The notes under the pieces are model-generated. The model was given only the letters and a program-made list of their open reading frames with translations, was not told where the DNA came from and ran no database searches. From Dehalococcoidia bacterium (GTDB lineage: Bacteria; Chloroflexota; Dehalococcoidia; Lucifugimonadales; JAGWBF01): a stretch of 8,044 bases of DNA. The first letter of the stretch is position 1, and every line of letters starts with the position of its first letter. Shown in pieces: positions 1 to 5,386 of this stretch. The stretch covers positions 1-8,044 of the forward strand of contig JAGWBG010000049.1 in assembly GCA_021296015.1 (NCBI GenBank). The letters are read 5' to 3'. A program made the position numbers and the translations under genes.

Positions 1-108
1 AGGATCAAGCAAGTGGTAGAGCAGCAGACCGGTCTAACGGTCCTCAAGCTGCATGTCGTCCGAATCAAGTACGAAAGAAGCGACGACACTCGTCTAATAC
101 GCTCTTAG
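1..108 (+). CDS. C-terminal end of a probable Asp23/Gls24 family (YloU-like) protein, cut by the window edge
   Basis: An open frame runs from base 1 to a TAG at 106-108 and gives 35 residues, too little for a firm call. The pattern of a short helix (IKQVVEQQTG), then an alternating hydrophobic strand (LTVLKLHVVRIKYE), matches how Asp23/Gls24 proteins end: an amphipathic helix, the 'TG' turn and a final beta strand. The neighbour supports this, because the next gene encodes a DUF2273-like membrane protein, and DUF2273 genes commonly sit beside Asp23 genes. In the family, these proteins are cytoplasmic, associate with the membrane through small membrane anchors and are linked to cell-envelope stress. 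The stop codon lies 5 bases before the next ATG, so the two are probably co-transcribed. The call rests on a short pattern plus context; the start is outside the window. Confidence 0.5.
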   Translation, partial: RIKQVVEQQTGLTVLKLHVVRIKYERSDDTRLIRS

Positions 109-113
109 GGTGA

Positions 114-323
114 ATGATGAGCGATCCAAAGGCCCGGGGAATAATCATTGGCTTGGCAATAGGTATCGTTTTGGTCTGGCTTGGGGTGTGGCAAGCCGCG
201 GTTGTAGGTGCATTCGCCCTTGTCGGCTGGCTTATCGGCAAGTATATAAGCCGCGAGATCCCCATGCTGGACATCGTCCTTCAGCGGTTCTTCTCTCGTA
301 GGATTGATGGCCCCAGAGACTGA
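114..323 (+). CDS. Small two-helix membrane protein, DUF2273-like
   Basis: A 69-residue protein. After a short polar start (MMSDPKARG) come two hydrophobic stretches, about residues 9-23 and 27-42, separated by a Gly-Trp-Gln-Ala turn; the second ends in GWLIGKYI. Then follows a basic, amphipathic tail with FFSRRIDGPRD. The layout of a glycine-containing first helix, a GxW turn, and a second helix ending in G-x-x-I-G-K is that of DUF2273 proteins, which accompany Asp23/Gls24 proteins and are thought to help hold them at the membrane. Two ATGs stand in tandem at 114 and 117. The AGGG at 107-110 leaves 3 bases to the first and 6 to the second, so 117 may be the true start. It almost overlaps the upstream Asp23-like frame, which suggests one transcript. 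No catalytic residues are apparent. Confidence 0.7.
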   Translation: MMSDPKARGIIIGLAIGIVLVWLGVWQAAVVGAFALVGWLIGKYISREIPMLDIVLQRFFSRRIDGPRD

Positions 324-366
324 CGACCCCTCACTGTCACTTCTATCAGTTACACCTCACTTCAAG

Positions 367-395
367 TGGACCTGTTTCATCCATTGAAATATACC
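367..395 (+). promoter_or_regulatory. Possible sigma70-type promoter for mgtE
   Basis: TGGACC at 367-372 (4 of 6 to the -35 consensus) is followed after 17 bases by TATACC at 390-395 (4 of 6 to the -10 consensus). It lies in the 149-base gap between the DUF2273-like gene and the mgtE start and would give a leader of roughly 70 bases. This is a match by eye only, and moderate matches of this kind arise by chance. Confidence 0.3.
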
Positions 396-421
396 CTGGC
401 TAACCATGGGAGCCATACCTC

Positions 422-436
422 GCGGCATTAAGCCGC
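422..436 (+). other. Small hairpin in the mgtE leader
   Basis: GCGGC at 422-426 and GCCGC at 432-436 are perfect inverted copies around the 5-base loop ATTAA. The hairpin ends 36 bases before the preferred mgtE start. It could be a leader structure or a weak terminator for the upstream genes; there is no clear run of T after it. A five-pair stem is short enough to be accidental. Confidence 0.3.
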
Positions 437-472
437 AATGTTTGCATGAGAATTGATCGAGGGAGACGGAGT

Positions 473-1849
473 ATGAGTTCACCTAAATCCGATTCAGTGC
501 AGACCATCTCTCCATCCGAGTTGGAAGAGATCGTCGTTGAAGTCAAGAAGCTGATTAAGGATGGCGACGAACACTCAGCATGGGAGCGGGTCCGTGACCT
601 ACATCCGGCCGACGTCTGGACAATCGTAGCAGCATTACCCCGGAAAAGCAGAAATACCCTCGTCCAGGTCATGTCAGCTGATACAGCCGCTTGGATGCTA
701 CGTCAAATGAACCCAGTTGAGGCCAGTAGAGTTGCGGCTCGCCTCGGCTCCCGGTTGCTTTCCTTTATGCTGGACCAGGCCCCTCCCCGGAAGGCCTTGG
801 AGACGTTGGAGCGACTTCCCACACCTCTGGCCCGGGAAGTTGCCGAATCGTTAGAAGTCCCTCTGGAAGACAAAGGGCTCCTTGTCCAAGCCCACGACAC
901 AGCCGGCGCCCTGATGGTTATCGAATTCCCGTCGGTCACCATTGACGATCGGTCTGAAGCAGCCTTCGACAGGCTTCGAGACCTCAAAGAAACCCGATAT
1001 AAGTTTACCCATGTCTTTGTAGTGGACGATGACAACAGGCTCGCAGGCCAGGTGAGTATCGTTGACCTGGCTTTGGCACGAATTGAAACTCCCATTCGAG
1101 AGCTAATTACACCCATTCTAGGTGAGGTAGAAGCCGAGACTCCGGCGGCGGAATGCGCTCGGCTTCGCCGCCACTATAACCTCACACAGCTGCCGGTGGT
1201 TGAAAATGGTCAGTTAATAGGTGTCATTCCAGCTGAATTCTTGTTAACCGCCGTCGTCGAGGAAGACACGAGGCAAATGTTGCGGGTTGCCAGTGCATCC
1301 AGAGAAACAGCCGATGGTCCGCTATCTGCGTCGATTCGTGCCCGGCTCCCCTGGCTAACGGTAAATTTGGGCACCACGTTTCTCGCCGCAGCTACTATAG
1401 CCCTTTTCGAGTCGACCTTGGTACAGGTCGTGGCCCTCGTAACCTTCTTACCGGTTGTCACTGGACAAGGGGGTATAGGGGGTACTCAGACTCTCACTCT
1501 TATTGTTCGTAGCATTGCCATGGGAGAACTCGCTGGAGTAGAAGCTCGGCGTCTTCTAACCAGGGAGGCGCTTCTAGGTCTTCTTCACGGCCTTTGGTTG
1601 GGCCTACTGGTCGCGATAATCGCGACGATTTGGAAGCAGAACTTGGGACTCGCTCTGGTCCTGGGCGTTGCCACGGTCGGCAGCATGGTCATCGCCGGTT
1701 CTGTTGGTGCGGGAGTGCCCCTGTTTCTGCGGCGAATCGGTGTGGACCCAGCCGTTGCCTCTGCAATTATCATCACTACATTCACAGACGTTTTTGGCTT
1801 GTTGCTGCTCCTTGGTATATCAAGCGCCCTCGTTAGCCTAATCGTATAG
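473..1849 (+). CDS. mgtE: Magnesium channel/transporter MgtE
   Basis: MgtE is a homodimeric inner-membrane Mg2+ channel that closes when its cytoplasmic part binds Mg2+. From the ATG at 473 the protein is 458 residues, normal for the family. Residues 15-130 are the helical MgtE N domain (LHPADV at 43-48). Residues 136-260 hold a CBS pair (DTAGALM at 142-148; HVFVVDDDNRLAG and QLPVVENGQLIG mark its two repeats). The membrane domain runs from about 290 to 458, with five hydrophobic helices. The family Asp in the last helix is present at residue 439 (TFTDVFG), equivalent in position to the pore Asp of Thermus MgtE. The signature usually written GGN-x-G-x-Q reads GGIGGTQ here, with Ile335 in place of Asn (codon 1475-1477). 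I prefer 473 over the in-frame ATG at 446 because GGGAGA at 461-466 sits 6 bases before it. Divalent cation transport is very likely; Mg2+ specificity is inferred. Confidence 0.95.
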   Translation: MSSPKSDSVQTISPSELEEIVVEVKKLIKDGDEHSAWERVRDLHPADVWTIVAALPRKSRNTLVQVMSADTAAWMLRQMNPVEASRVAARLGSRLLSFMLDQAPPRKALETLERLPTPLAREVAESLEVPLEDKGLLVQAHDTAGALMVIEFPSVTIDDRSEAAFDRLRDLKETRYKFTHVFVVDDDNRLAGQVSIVDLALARIETPIRELITPILGEVEAETPAAECARLRRHYNLTQLPVVENGQLIGVIPAEFLLTAVVEEDTRQMLRVASASRETADGPLSASIRARLPWLTVNLGTTFLAAATIALFESTLVQVVALVTFLPVVTGQGGIGGTQTLTLIVRSIAMGELAGVEARRLLTREALLGLLHGLWLGLLVAIIATIWKQNLGLALVLGVATVGSMVIAGSVGAGVPLFLRRIGVDPAVASAIIITTFTDVFGLLLLLGISSALVSLIV

Positions 1850-1858
1850 ATCCGTGGA

Positions 1859-2032
1859 ATGTTTTCACTACTCCGTCCAGCCCCGACCCTCACAGAAAAA
1901 GAGGTGCAGTCCAGCCTTCGCCCAATGGTCTGGAAAGGCATGGGTTCCACTGTGCTGTTCAGCCTTGGAAGCGGTGTCTTCATGGCTACCTATGCGTTAG
2001 CTCTGGGCACCAGTAACTGCCAGTGCCCCTAG
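1859..2032 (+). pseudogene. Remnant of the N-terminus of a major facilitator (MFS) transporter
   Basis: A 57-codon frame starts with ATG 9 bases after the mgtE stop and ends at TAG 2030-2032. The product has a polar, charged start with TLTEKEVQSSLRPMVWKGMG, then a hydrophobic stretch (about residues 31-50, STVLFSLGSGVFMATYALAL) and GTSN. This resembles the first cytoplasmic segment and first membrane helix of a group of bacterial MFS transporters whose N-termini carry a 'TE-x-(D/E)-V-x-x-x-L' start followed by a first helix ending near 'LG-x-x-N'. In those proteins about 11 more helices follow; here none of the three forward frames after 2032 continues with hydrophobic sequence. I therefore infer a truncated gene rather than a single frameshift. 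It could instead be a genuine small one-helix membrane protein translated together with mgtE; the weak SD (GTGGA just before the ATG) does not decide. Confidence 0.5.
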
Positions 2033-2093
2033 GGATGCCCCCGCTTATGCCGCCCGGCAACCGCTTGGGGTAACAATTAAATAAAATGCCCTG

Positions 2094-2122
2094 CACCCTC
2101 AAGCACCGCTATTGACAGGGTG
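2094..2122. repeat. Inverted repeat overlapping the -35 box
   Basis: CACCCT at 2094-2099 and AGGGTG at 2117-2122 are perfect inverted copies separated by 17 bases. The right arm overlaps the last base of the TTGACA box and the spacer behind it, a position where a repressor could block the promoter. At six bases per arm this may be chance. Confidence 0.25.
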
Positions 2123-2140
2123 AATCCACTACCATAAACT
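2112..2140 (+). promoter_or_regulatory. Candidate sigma70-type promoter of the DUF35-thiolase-amidase operon
   Basis: A perfect -35 consensus TTGACA (2112-2117) is followed after exactly 17 bases by TAAACT (2135-2140), which matches TATAAT at 4 of 6 positions. Transcription would start near 2147, leaving a leader of about 70 bases before the ATG at 2217. It is the best promoter match I see in the window and lies immediately upstream of a three-gene set reading the same way. Confidence 0.5.
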
Positions 2141-2216
2141 TCCCTCATAGAACTCAAGTCGCTTGCCATTTTTGACCACCACTCGTTTATTCCGCGCTCC
2201 CAGCTAAACGCCGCCT

Positions 2217-2639
2217 ATGAGTGAGAAGAAACGCATCCCGGTTGTGCCATCACGCCTCAAACTCCTCAACGAGGAGGGTACAGAGGGCGTGTTACTTGGG
2301 GTACGATGCCGCCGTTGCGGAGAGCATTTCTTCGGCAGTGTAGTCTTTTGCCAGAACTGCACGTCCGGTGACCTGGGACCCGTGGAGTTGAGCAATCACG
2401 GGACTCTCTACAGCTACACCATCGTTAGAAGGCCCCCCGACGGCTGGAGGGGAAACGTTCCCTACATTCTGGGGCAAGTGGAGCTTCCCGAAGGCCCCCA
2501 CGTCCTATCCGAAGTTGTAGACTGCCCCTTGGAGGGTCTAAAGGTGGGAATGGCGCTGGAGCTAGCCCTTCTAGTCGGCGGTGAAGACGCGGAGGGCAAT
2601 GAGATAGTGGTCTACAAGTGGAGGCAGGCGAAACCGTAG
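2217..2639 (+). CDS. DUF35 zinc-ribbon/OB-fold protein, probable partner subunit of the adjacent thiolase
   Basis: A 140-residue protein in two parts. A rubredoxin-like zinc ribbon has four cysteines as CRRC (31 and 34) and CQNC (45 and 48). An OB-fold then spans about residues 60-135 (GTLYSYTIVRR; PYILGQVELPEG; GLKVGMALEL). This is the DUF35 architecture (Zn-ribbon_12 plus OB_aCoA_assoc). Members such as BbsA and the DUF35 domain of ChsH2 form complexes with thiolase-like or hydratase partners and help bind the CoA thioester. The thiolase-like gene starts 55 bases downstream, which fits a BbsA/BbsB-like pair; similar proteins also associate with archaeal HMG-CoA synthase and acetoacetyl-CoA thiolase. 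The first in-frame ATG after the stop at 2205-2207 is used; no clear SD precedes it, unlike its neighbours. It has no active-site residues of its own that I can identify, and the substrate is unknown. Confidence 0.88.
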   Translation: MSEKKRIPVVPSRLKLLNEEGTEGVLLGVRCRRCGEHFFGSVVFCQNCTSGDLGPVELSNHGTLYSYTIVRRPPDGWRGNVPYILGQVELPEGPHVLSEVVDCPLEGLKVGMALELALLVGGEDAEGNEIVVYKWRQAKP

Positions 2640-2681
2640 GCGCGCACCGCACCGCCGTGCTCCGCTATCTATATGGGGCTC

Positions 2682-2690
2682 AAAAGGAGG
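2682..2690 (+). promoter_or_regulatory. Strong ribosome binding site of the thiolase gene
   Basis: AAAAGGAGG ends 4 bases before the ATG at 2695. A near-perfect SD core fixes that start and suggests the thiolase is translated more strongly than the DUF35 gene, which has no visible SD. Confidence 0.7.
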
Positions 2691-2694
2691 GGGA

Positions 2695-3843
2695 ATGGCC
2701 GTGAAGCCGCAGAGGGAAGTCGTTGTCCTTGGGGTGGGGCTGCACCCTTTTGGCAGGTTCCCTGAGAAGGACCTTACCCAGCTAGCACAGCAGGCCGTCG
2801 TGGAGGCCCTTAAAGACGCCTCCGTCGGTTGGAACACCGTTCAGATTGCCTATTTCGGACACGTCTACTACCAGGGGATGTCCCTGGGCGAGGCCACCCT
2901 TCGCGGATTGGGACTTACAGGCATACCCATCGTCAACGTGGAAAACGCTTGCTCAAGCGGCTCCACCGCCTTCTGGCAAGCCTACTGGGGCATCGCCACC
3001 GGTCTTTATGACCTGGCGTTGGCCTTTGGGGCCGAGAAGGTACCGAAGGGACCCGTCGCAGTGACGGCCGAGGACAGCCCCGAGAGACTCATAGGAGCCG
3101 ACCACATGATGGCGGGCTACGCCCTGAGGGCTCGCCGCTACATGGAGGAGTACAACGCTCCTTCAGAGGCCCTAGCTCAGGTATCGGTAAAAGCCCATGA
3201 TAACGCAGCCCTCAACCCCTACGCCCAGTACAACAAGACCTTCACTCTCGCCGAGGTACTGGAGTCCCGCCCAATCGCAGACCCTCTCACCCTCTACCAG
3301 TGCTGCCCAACCAGCGAGGGAGGCTCGGCGGCTGTGCTCTGTGCCAGGGACGCCATAAAGAACTTCGCACCGGACAACGGCCGCCACGTCACCGTTGCAG
3401 CCGCAGCGTTGGCTACGGGAACCTACAGCGTTCGGGGCGCGGACCATCCGGCCCTGAACCCCTACCGTAAGGAAGCGTCGGATCAGGCCTATGAAATGTC
3501 GGAGCTAGGCCCCGAGGACGTGGATATTGTGCAGGTGCACGATGCCGCCACCATAGGAGAGGTACAGCAGTTGGAGGCCCTCGGCATAGTGCCCAGGGGC
3601 GAAGGCTGGGTCGCCACCCAGACGGGGCGTACCCGGATTAGCGGCGACATCCCCACCAACACCGACGGAGGCCTGCTCGCCATGGGTCATCCCTTCGGGG
3701 CCTCGGGGATTCGGATGATACACGAGATTGTCACCCAGCTGCGGGGCGAGGCCGGTCCCCGCCAGGTGAAAGACCCGAAGGTGGGCCTTGCCCACTGCTC
3801 AGGCGCCGGCGACGTGACCACTATTCATATCTTGAAGAAGTGA
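2695..3843 (+). CDS. SCP2/SCP-x type thiolase-like enzyme (acyl-CoA C-acyltransferase family)
   Basis: A 382-residue thiolase-fold protein of the sterol carrier protein x-like group. The nucleophile is Cys86 in ENACSSG. The C-terminal half carries HDAATIGE (His282), the GHPFGASG loop (His332) and the second active-site cysteine, Cys368, in AHCSGAG. All elements of a working thiolase are therefore present: Cys acylation, CoA-thioester oxyanion support and the Cys acid/base. This argues for thiolytic cleavage or Claisen condensation rather than the retro-aldol chemistry of Ltp2-type relatives, which lack the usual cysteines. The DUF35 gene upstream is the probable second subunit, as in BbsAB (2-(alpha-hydroxybenzyl)succinyl-CoA thiolase), although no other bbs gene is visible here. 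The amidase start follows 12 bases after the stop, so the three genes look like one operon. The substrate is not deducible; acetoacetyl-CoA-type or branched or aromatic beta-ketoacyl-CoA are all possible. Confidence 0.9.
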   Translation: MAVKPQREVVVLGVGLHPFGRFPEKDLTQLAQQAVVEALKDASVGWNTVQIAYFGHVYYQGMSLGEATLRGLGLTGIPIVNVENACSSGSTAFWQAYWGIATGLYDLALAFGAEKVPKGPVAVTAEDSPERLIGADHMMAGYALRARRYMEEYNAPSEALAQVSVKAHDNAALNPYAQYNKTFTLAEVLESRPIADPLTLYQCCPTSEGGSAAVLCARDAIKNFAPDNGRHVTVAAAALATGTYSVRGADHPALNPYRKEASDQAYEMSELGPEDVDIVQVHDAATIGEVQQLEALGIVPRGEGWVATQTGRTRISGDIPTNTDGGLLAMGHPFGASGIRMIHEIVTQLRGEAGPRQVKDPKVGLAHCSGAGDVTTIHILKK

Positions 3844-3855
3844 GGAGATACCGCT

Positions 3856-5370
3856 ATGACATTTCGACTCCCGACGCCGGATGACCTTCGCAGATTGGCC
3901 GCAGCCAACCATTTCGAACTGAGCGACGACGAGATGGCAGGTTTTCAAACCCTGATACCCGGGTTTTTGTCTTCCTACGAGTCCCTGGAGCACATTCCGA
4001 TGCCCCAAGAGCCTCTCAAGTACCCCGACCGCGACCCGGGGCAACGGCCCTCACGACAGGATGACCCCTTCAACGCCATCTTGCGCCAGTGCAGACTGAA
4101 GGGTAGCTCTTCCGGAAAGCTGGCCGGCAAGAGATTCGGGTTGAAGAACAACATCTGCATAGCCGGTATGCCCATGACCTGCGGCTCGCTGCTGCTGGAC
4201 GGCTACATTCCGGAGACCGATGCTACCATCGTCACGTGGCTACTGGACGCTGGGGCCGAGGTCGTCGCAACCCTCAACCTGGACAACTTCGCCTTCTCCG
4301 GCGCGGGGGATACCAGCGCCTACGGGCCTGTCCTGAACCCCCACAACCCGGAGCATCTGGCCGGTGGGTCCTCCGGCGGATCGGGTGCCGCGCTATACTA
4401 CGACGATATAGACATCACCATCGGCGGCGACCAGGGCGGCTCCATCCGCATTCCCGCCTCTTACTGCGGAGTCGTGGGCCTGAAACCCACCCATGGTCTG
4501 GTCCCCTACACGGGTATTGTGGGCATAGACAACACCTTCGACCACGCAGGCCCCATGTCCCGCACCGTGGCCGACTCGGCCCTGACCCTCGAAGTCATCG
4601 CCGGCAAAGACTCCCTGGACCCCCGACAGGGCGAGGTGCGCGTGCAGCCCTACACCGAGGCCCTGGGACTTGGTGTGAACGGTCTGCGTATTGGAGTGCT
4701 GACCGAAGGATTCGGTTGGTCTGACTCGGAGCCGGACGTGGACGCAGCAGTGCTCAAGGCTCTGGGCGTGCTCAACGAACTAGGGGCACAAACGGCCGAC
4801 GTATCCGTGCCCGGCCATAAGACAGCCGGAGGGATTGTATGGGCACTTATCTCCCAGGGGGCCACGGCACTCCTGCAAGGCAATGGTGCGGGGTATGGAT
4901 GGGAGGGCTTTTACAATCAGAGCCTTATGAGTACCCTGGGGATGGCTCGCCGGACCCAGGCAAACGATTTCCCGCCGACGGTGAAGATGGTCCTTCTCAT
5001 GGGCACTTACATGAGCGAGCACTATCACAGCCGTGCCTATGCCAAGGCCCAGAACATGCGCAGGTTCCTGCGGGCCAGCTACGACCAGGCATTGGAGCAG
5101 TACGACGTGCTGGCCCTGCCTACCACGCCCATGAAGGCCAACAGGTACGAGCCGGACCATGACGTGGCGGGAATACTCTCAGACGGCTGGAAGATGGTCA
5201 ACAACACCGCCCCCTTCAACATGACGGGGCACCCGGCCCTGAGCATCCCCTGTGGCAAGTCCAACGGGTTGCCTGTGGGGCTGATGCTCGTGGGCAAGCA
5301 CTTCGACGACGCTACCCTCTTCAGGGTAGCCCACGCCTTCGAGCAGCACGCCAACTGGGAGACTCTGTGA
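3856..5370 (+). CDS. Amidase signature hydrolase, related to enantioselective nitrile-pathway amidases
   Basis: A 504-residue enzyme that should hydrolyse a carboxamide to an acid and ammonia in the cytoplasm; there is no signal peptide. The Ser-cisSer-Lys triad is visible: Lys97 (GLKNNI), Ser172 (AGGSSGGS) and Ser196 (GGDQGGSIRIP). These positions lie one residue from those of the Rhodococcus amidase (Lys96, Ser171, Ser195). Motifs between and around them also resemble that enzyme: the GGDQGGS form, SYCGVVGLKPTHGLVPYTG, the DH-x-GPM-x-RTVAD segment, and the helical N-terminal region (about residues 1-85) that general amidases lack. It is therefore better placed with wide-range or enantioselective amidases than with GatA. 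The usually conserved Asp after the catalytic Lys is Asn98. No nitrile hydratase gene accompanies it. GGAG at 3844-3847 lies 8 bases before the ATG, 12 bases after the thiolase stop. Its native substrate is unknown. Confidence 0.92.
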   Translation: MTFRLPTPDDLRRLAAANHFELSDDEMAGFQTLIPGFLSSYESLEHIPMPQEPLKYPDRDPGQRPSRQDDPFNAILRQCRLKGSSSGKLAGKRFGLKNNICIAGMPMTCGSLLLDGYIPETDATIVTWLLDAGAEVVATLNLDNFAFSGAGDTSAYGPVLNPHNPEHLAGGSSGGSGAALYYDDIDITIGGDQGGSIRIPASYCGVVGLKPTHGLVPYTGIVGIDNTFDHAGPMSRTVADSALTLEVIAGKDSLDPRQGEVRVQPYTEALGLGVNGLRIGVLTEGFGWSDSEPDVDAAVLKALGVLNELGAQTADVSVPGHKTAGGIVWALISQGATALLQGNGAGYGWEGFYNQSLMSTLGMARRTQANDFPPTVKMVLLMGTYMSEHYHSRAYAKAQNMRRFLRASYDQALEQYDVLALPTTPMKANRYEPDHDVAGILSDGWKMVNNTAPFNMTGHPALSIPCGKSNGLPVGLMLVGKHFDDATLFRVAHAFEQHANWETL

Positions 5371-5386
5371 CCTCCCTCTATTGTCA

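Larger units (their letters stand above)
1850..2216. other. 367-base region without an intact gene
   Basis: Between mgtE and the DUF35 gene this stretch holds a short transporter-like remnant (1859-2032), an AT-rich patch around 2071-2086, a 6-base inverted repeat (2094-2122) and a candidate promoter (2112-2140) pointing to the right-hand operon. I see no tRNA-like fold, no insertion-sequence ends and no convincing terminator after mgtE. The base composition to the left is visibly lower in GC than to the right: 31 of 60 bases at 661-720 against 39 of 60 at 3661-3720, as single samples. Confidence 0.6.

Noticed and set aside
324..472. Mg2+ riboswitch (M-box or similar) upstream of mgtE
   Set aside because: The likely leader is only about 70 bases with one 5-pair hairpin, too small for an M-box, and I could not find its conserved core.
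2695..3843. Ltp2-type retro-aldolase identity for the thiolase-like protein
   Set aside because: The DUF35 partner fits, but the thiolase nucleophile Cys86 and the second cysteine Cys368 are both present, which favours true thiolase chemistry.
4236..4724. Open frame of 162 codons on the + strand inside the amidase gene
   Set aside because: Its product is mostly Arg, Pro, Gly and His with no domain pattern, and the overlapping amidase frame has an intact catalytic triad. It is a shadow frame in GC-rich DNA.
3856..5370. GatA (glutamyl-tRNA amidotransferase subunit A) identity for the amidase
   Set aside because: The long N-terminal helical region, the GGDQGGS form of the nucleophile motif and the absence of gatB or gatC nearby fit the enantioselective amidase group better.
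5371..5386. Bidirectional terminator between the convergent amidase and aminotransferase genes
   Set aside because: The 16-base gap and the adjoining bases contain no inverted repeat followed by a T-run.
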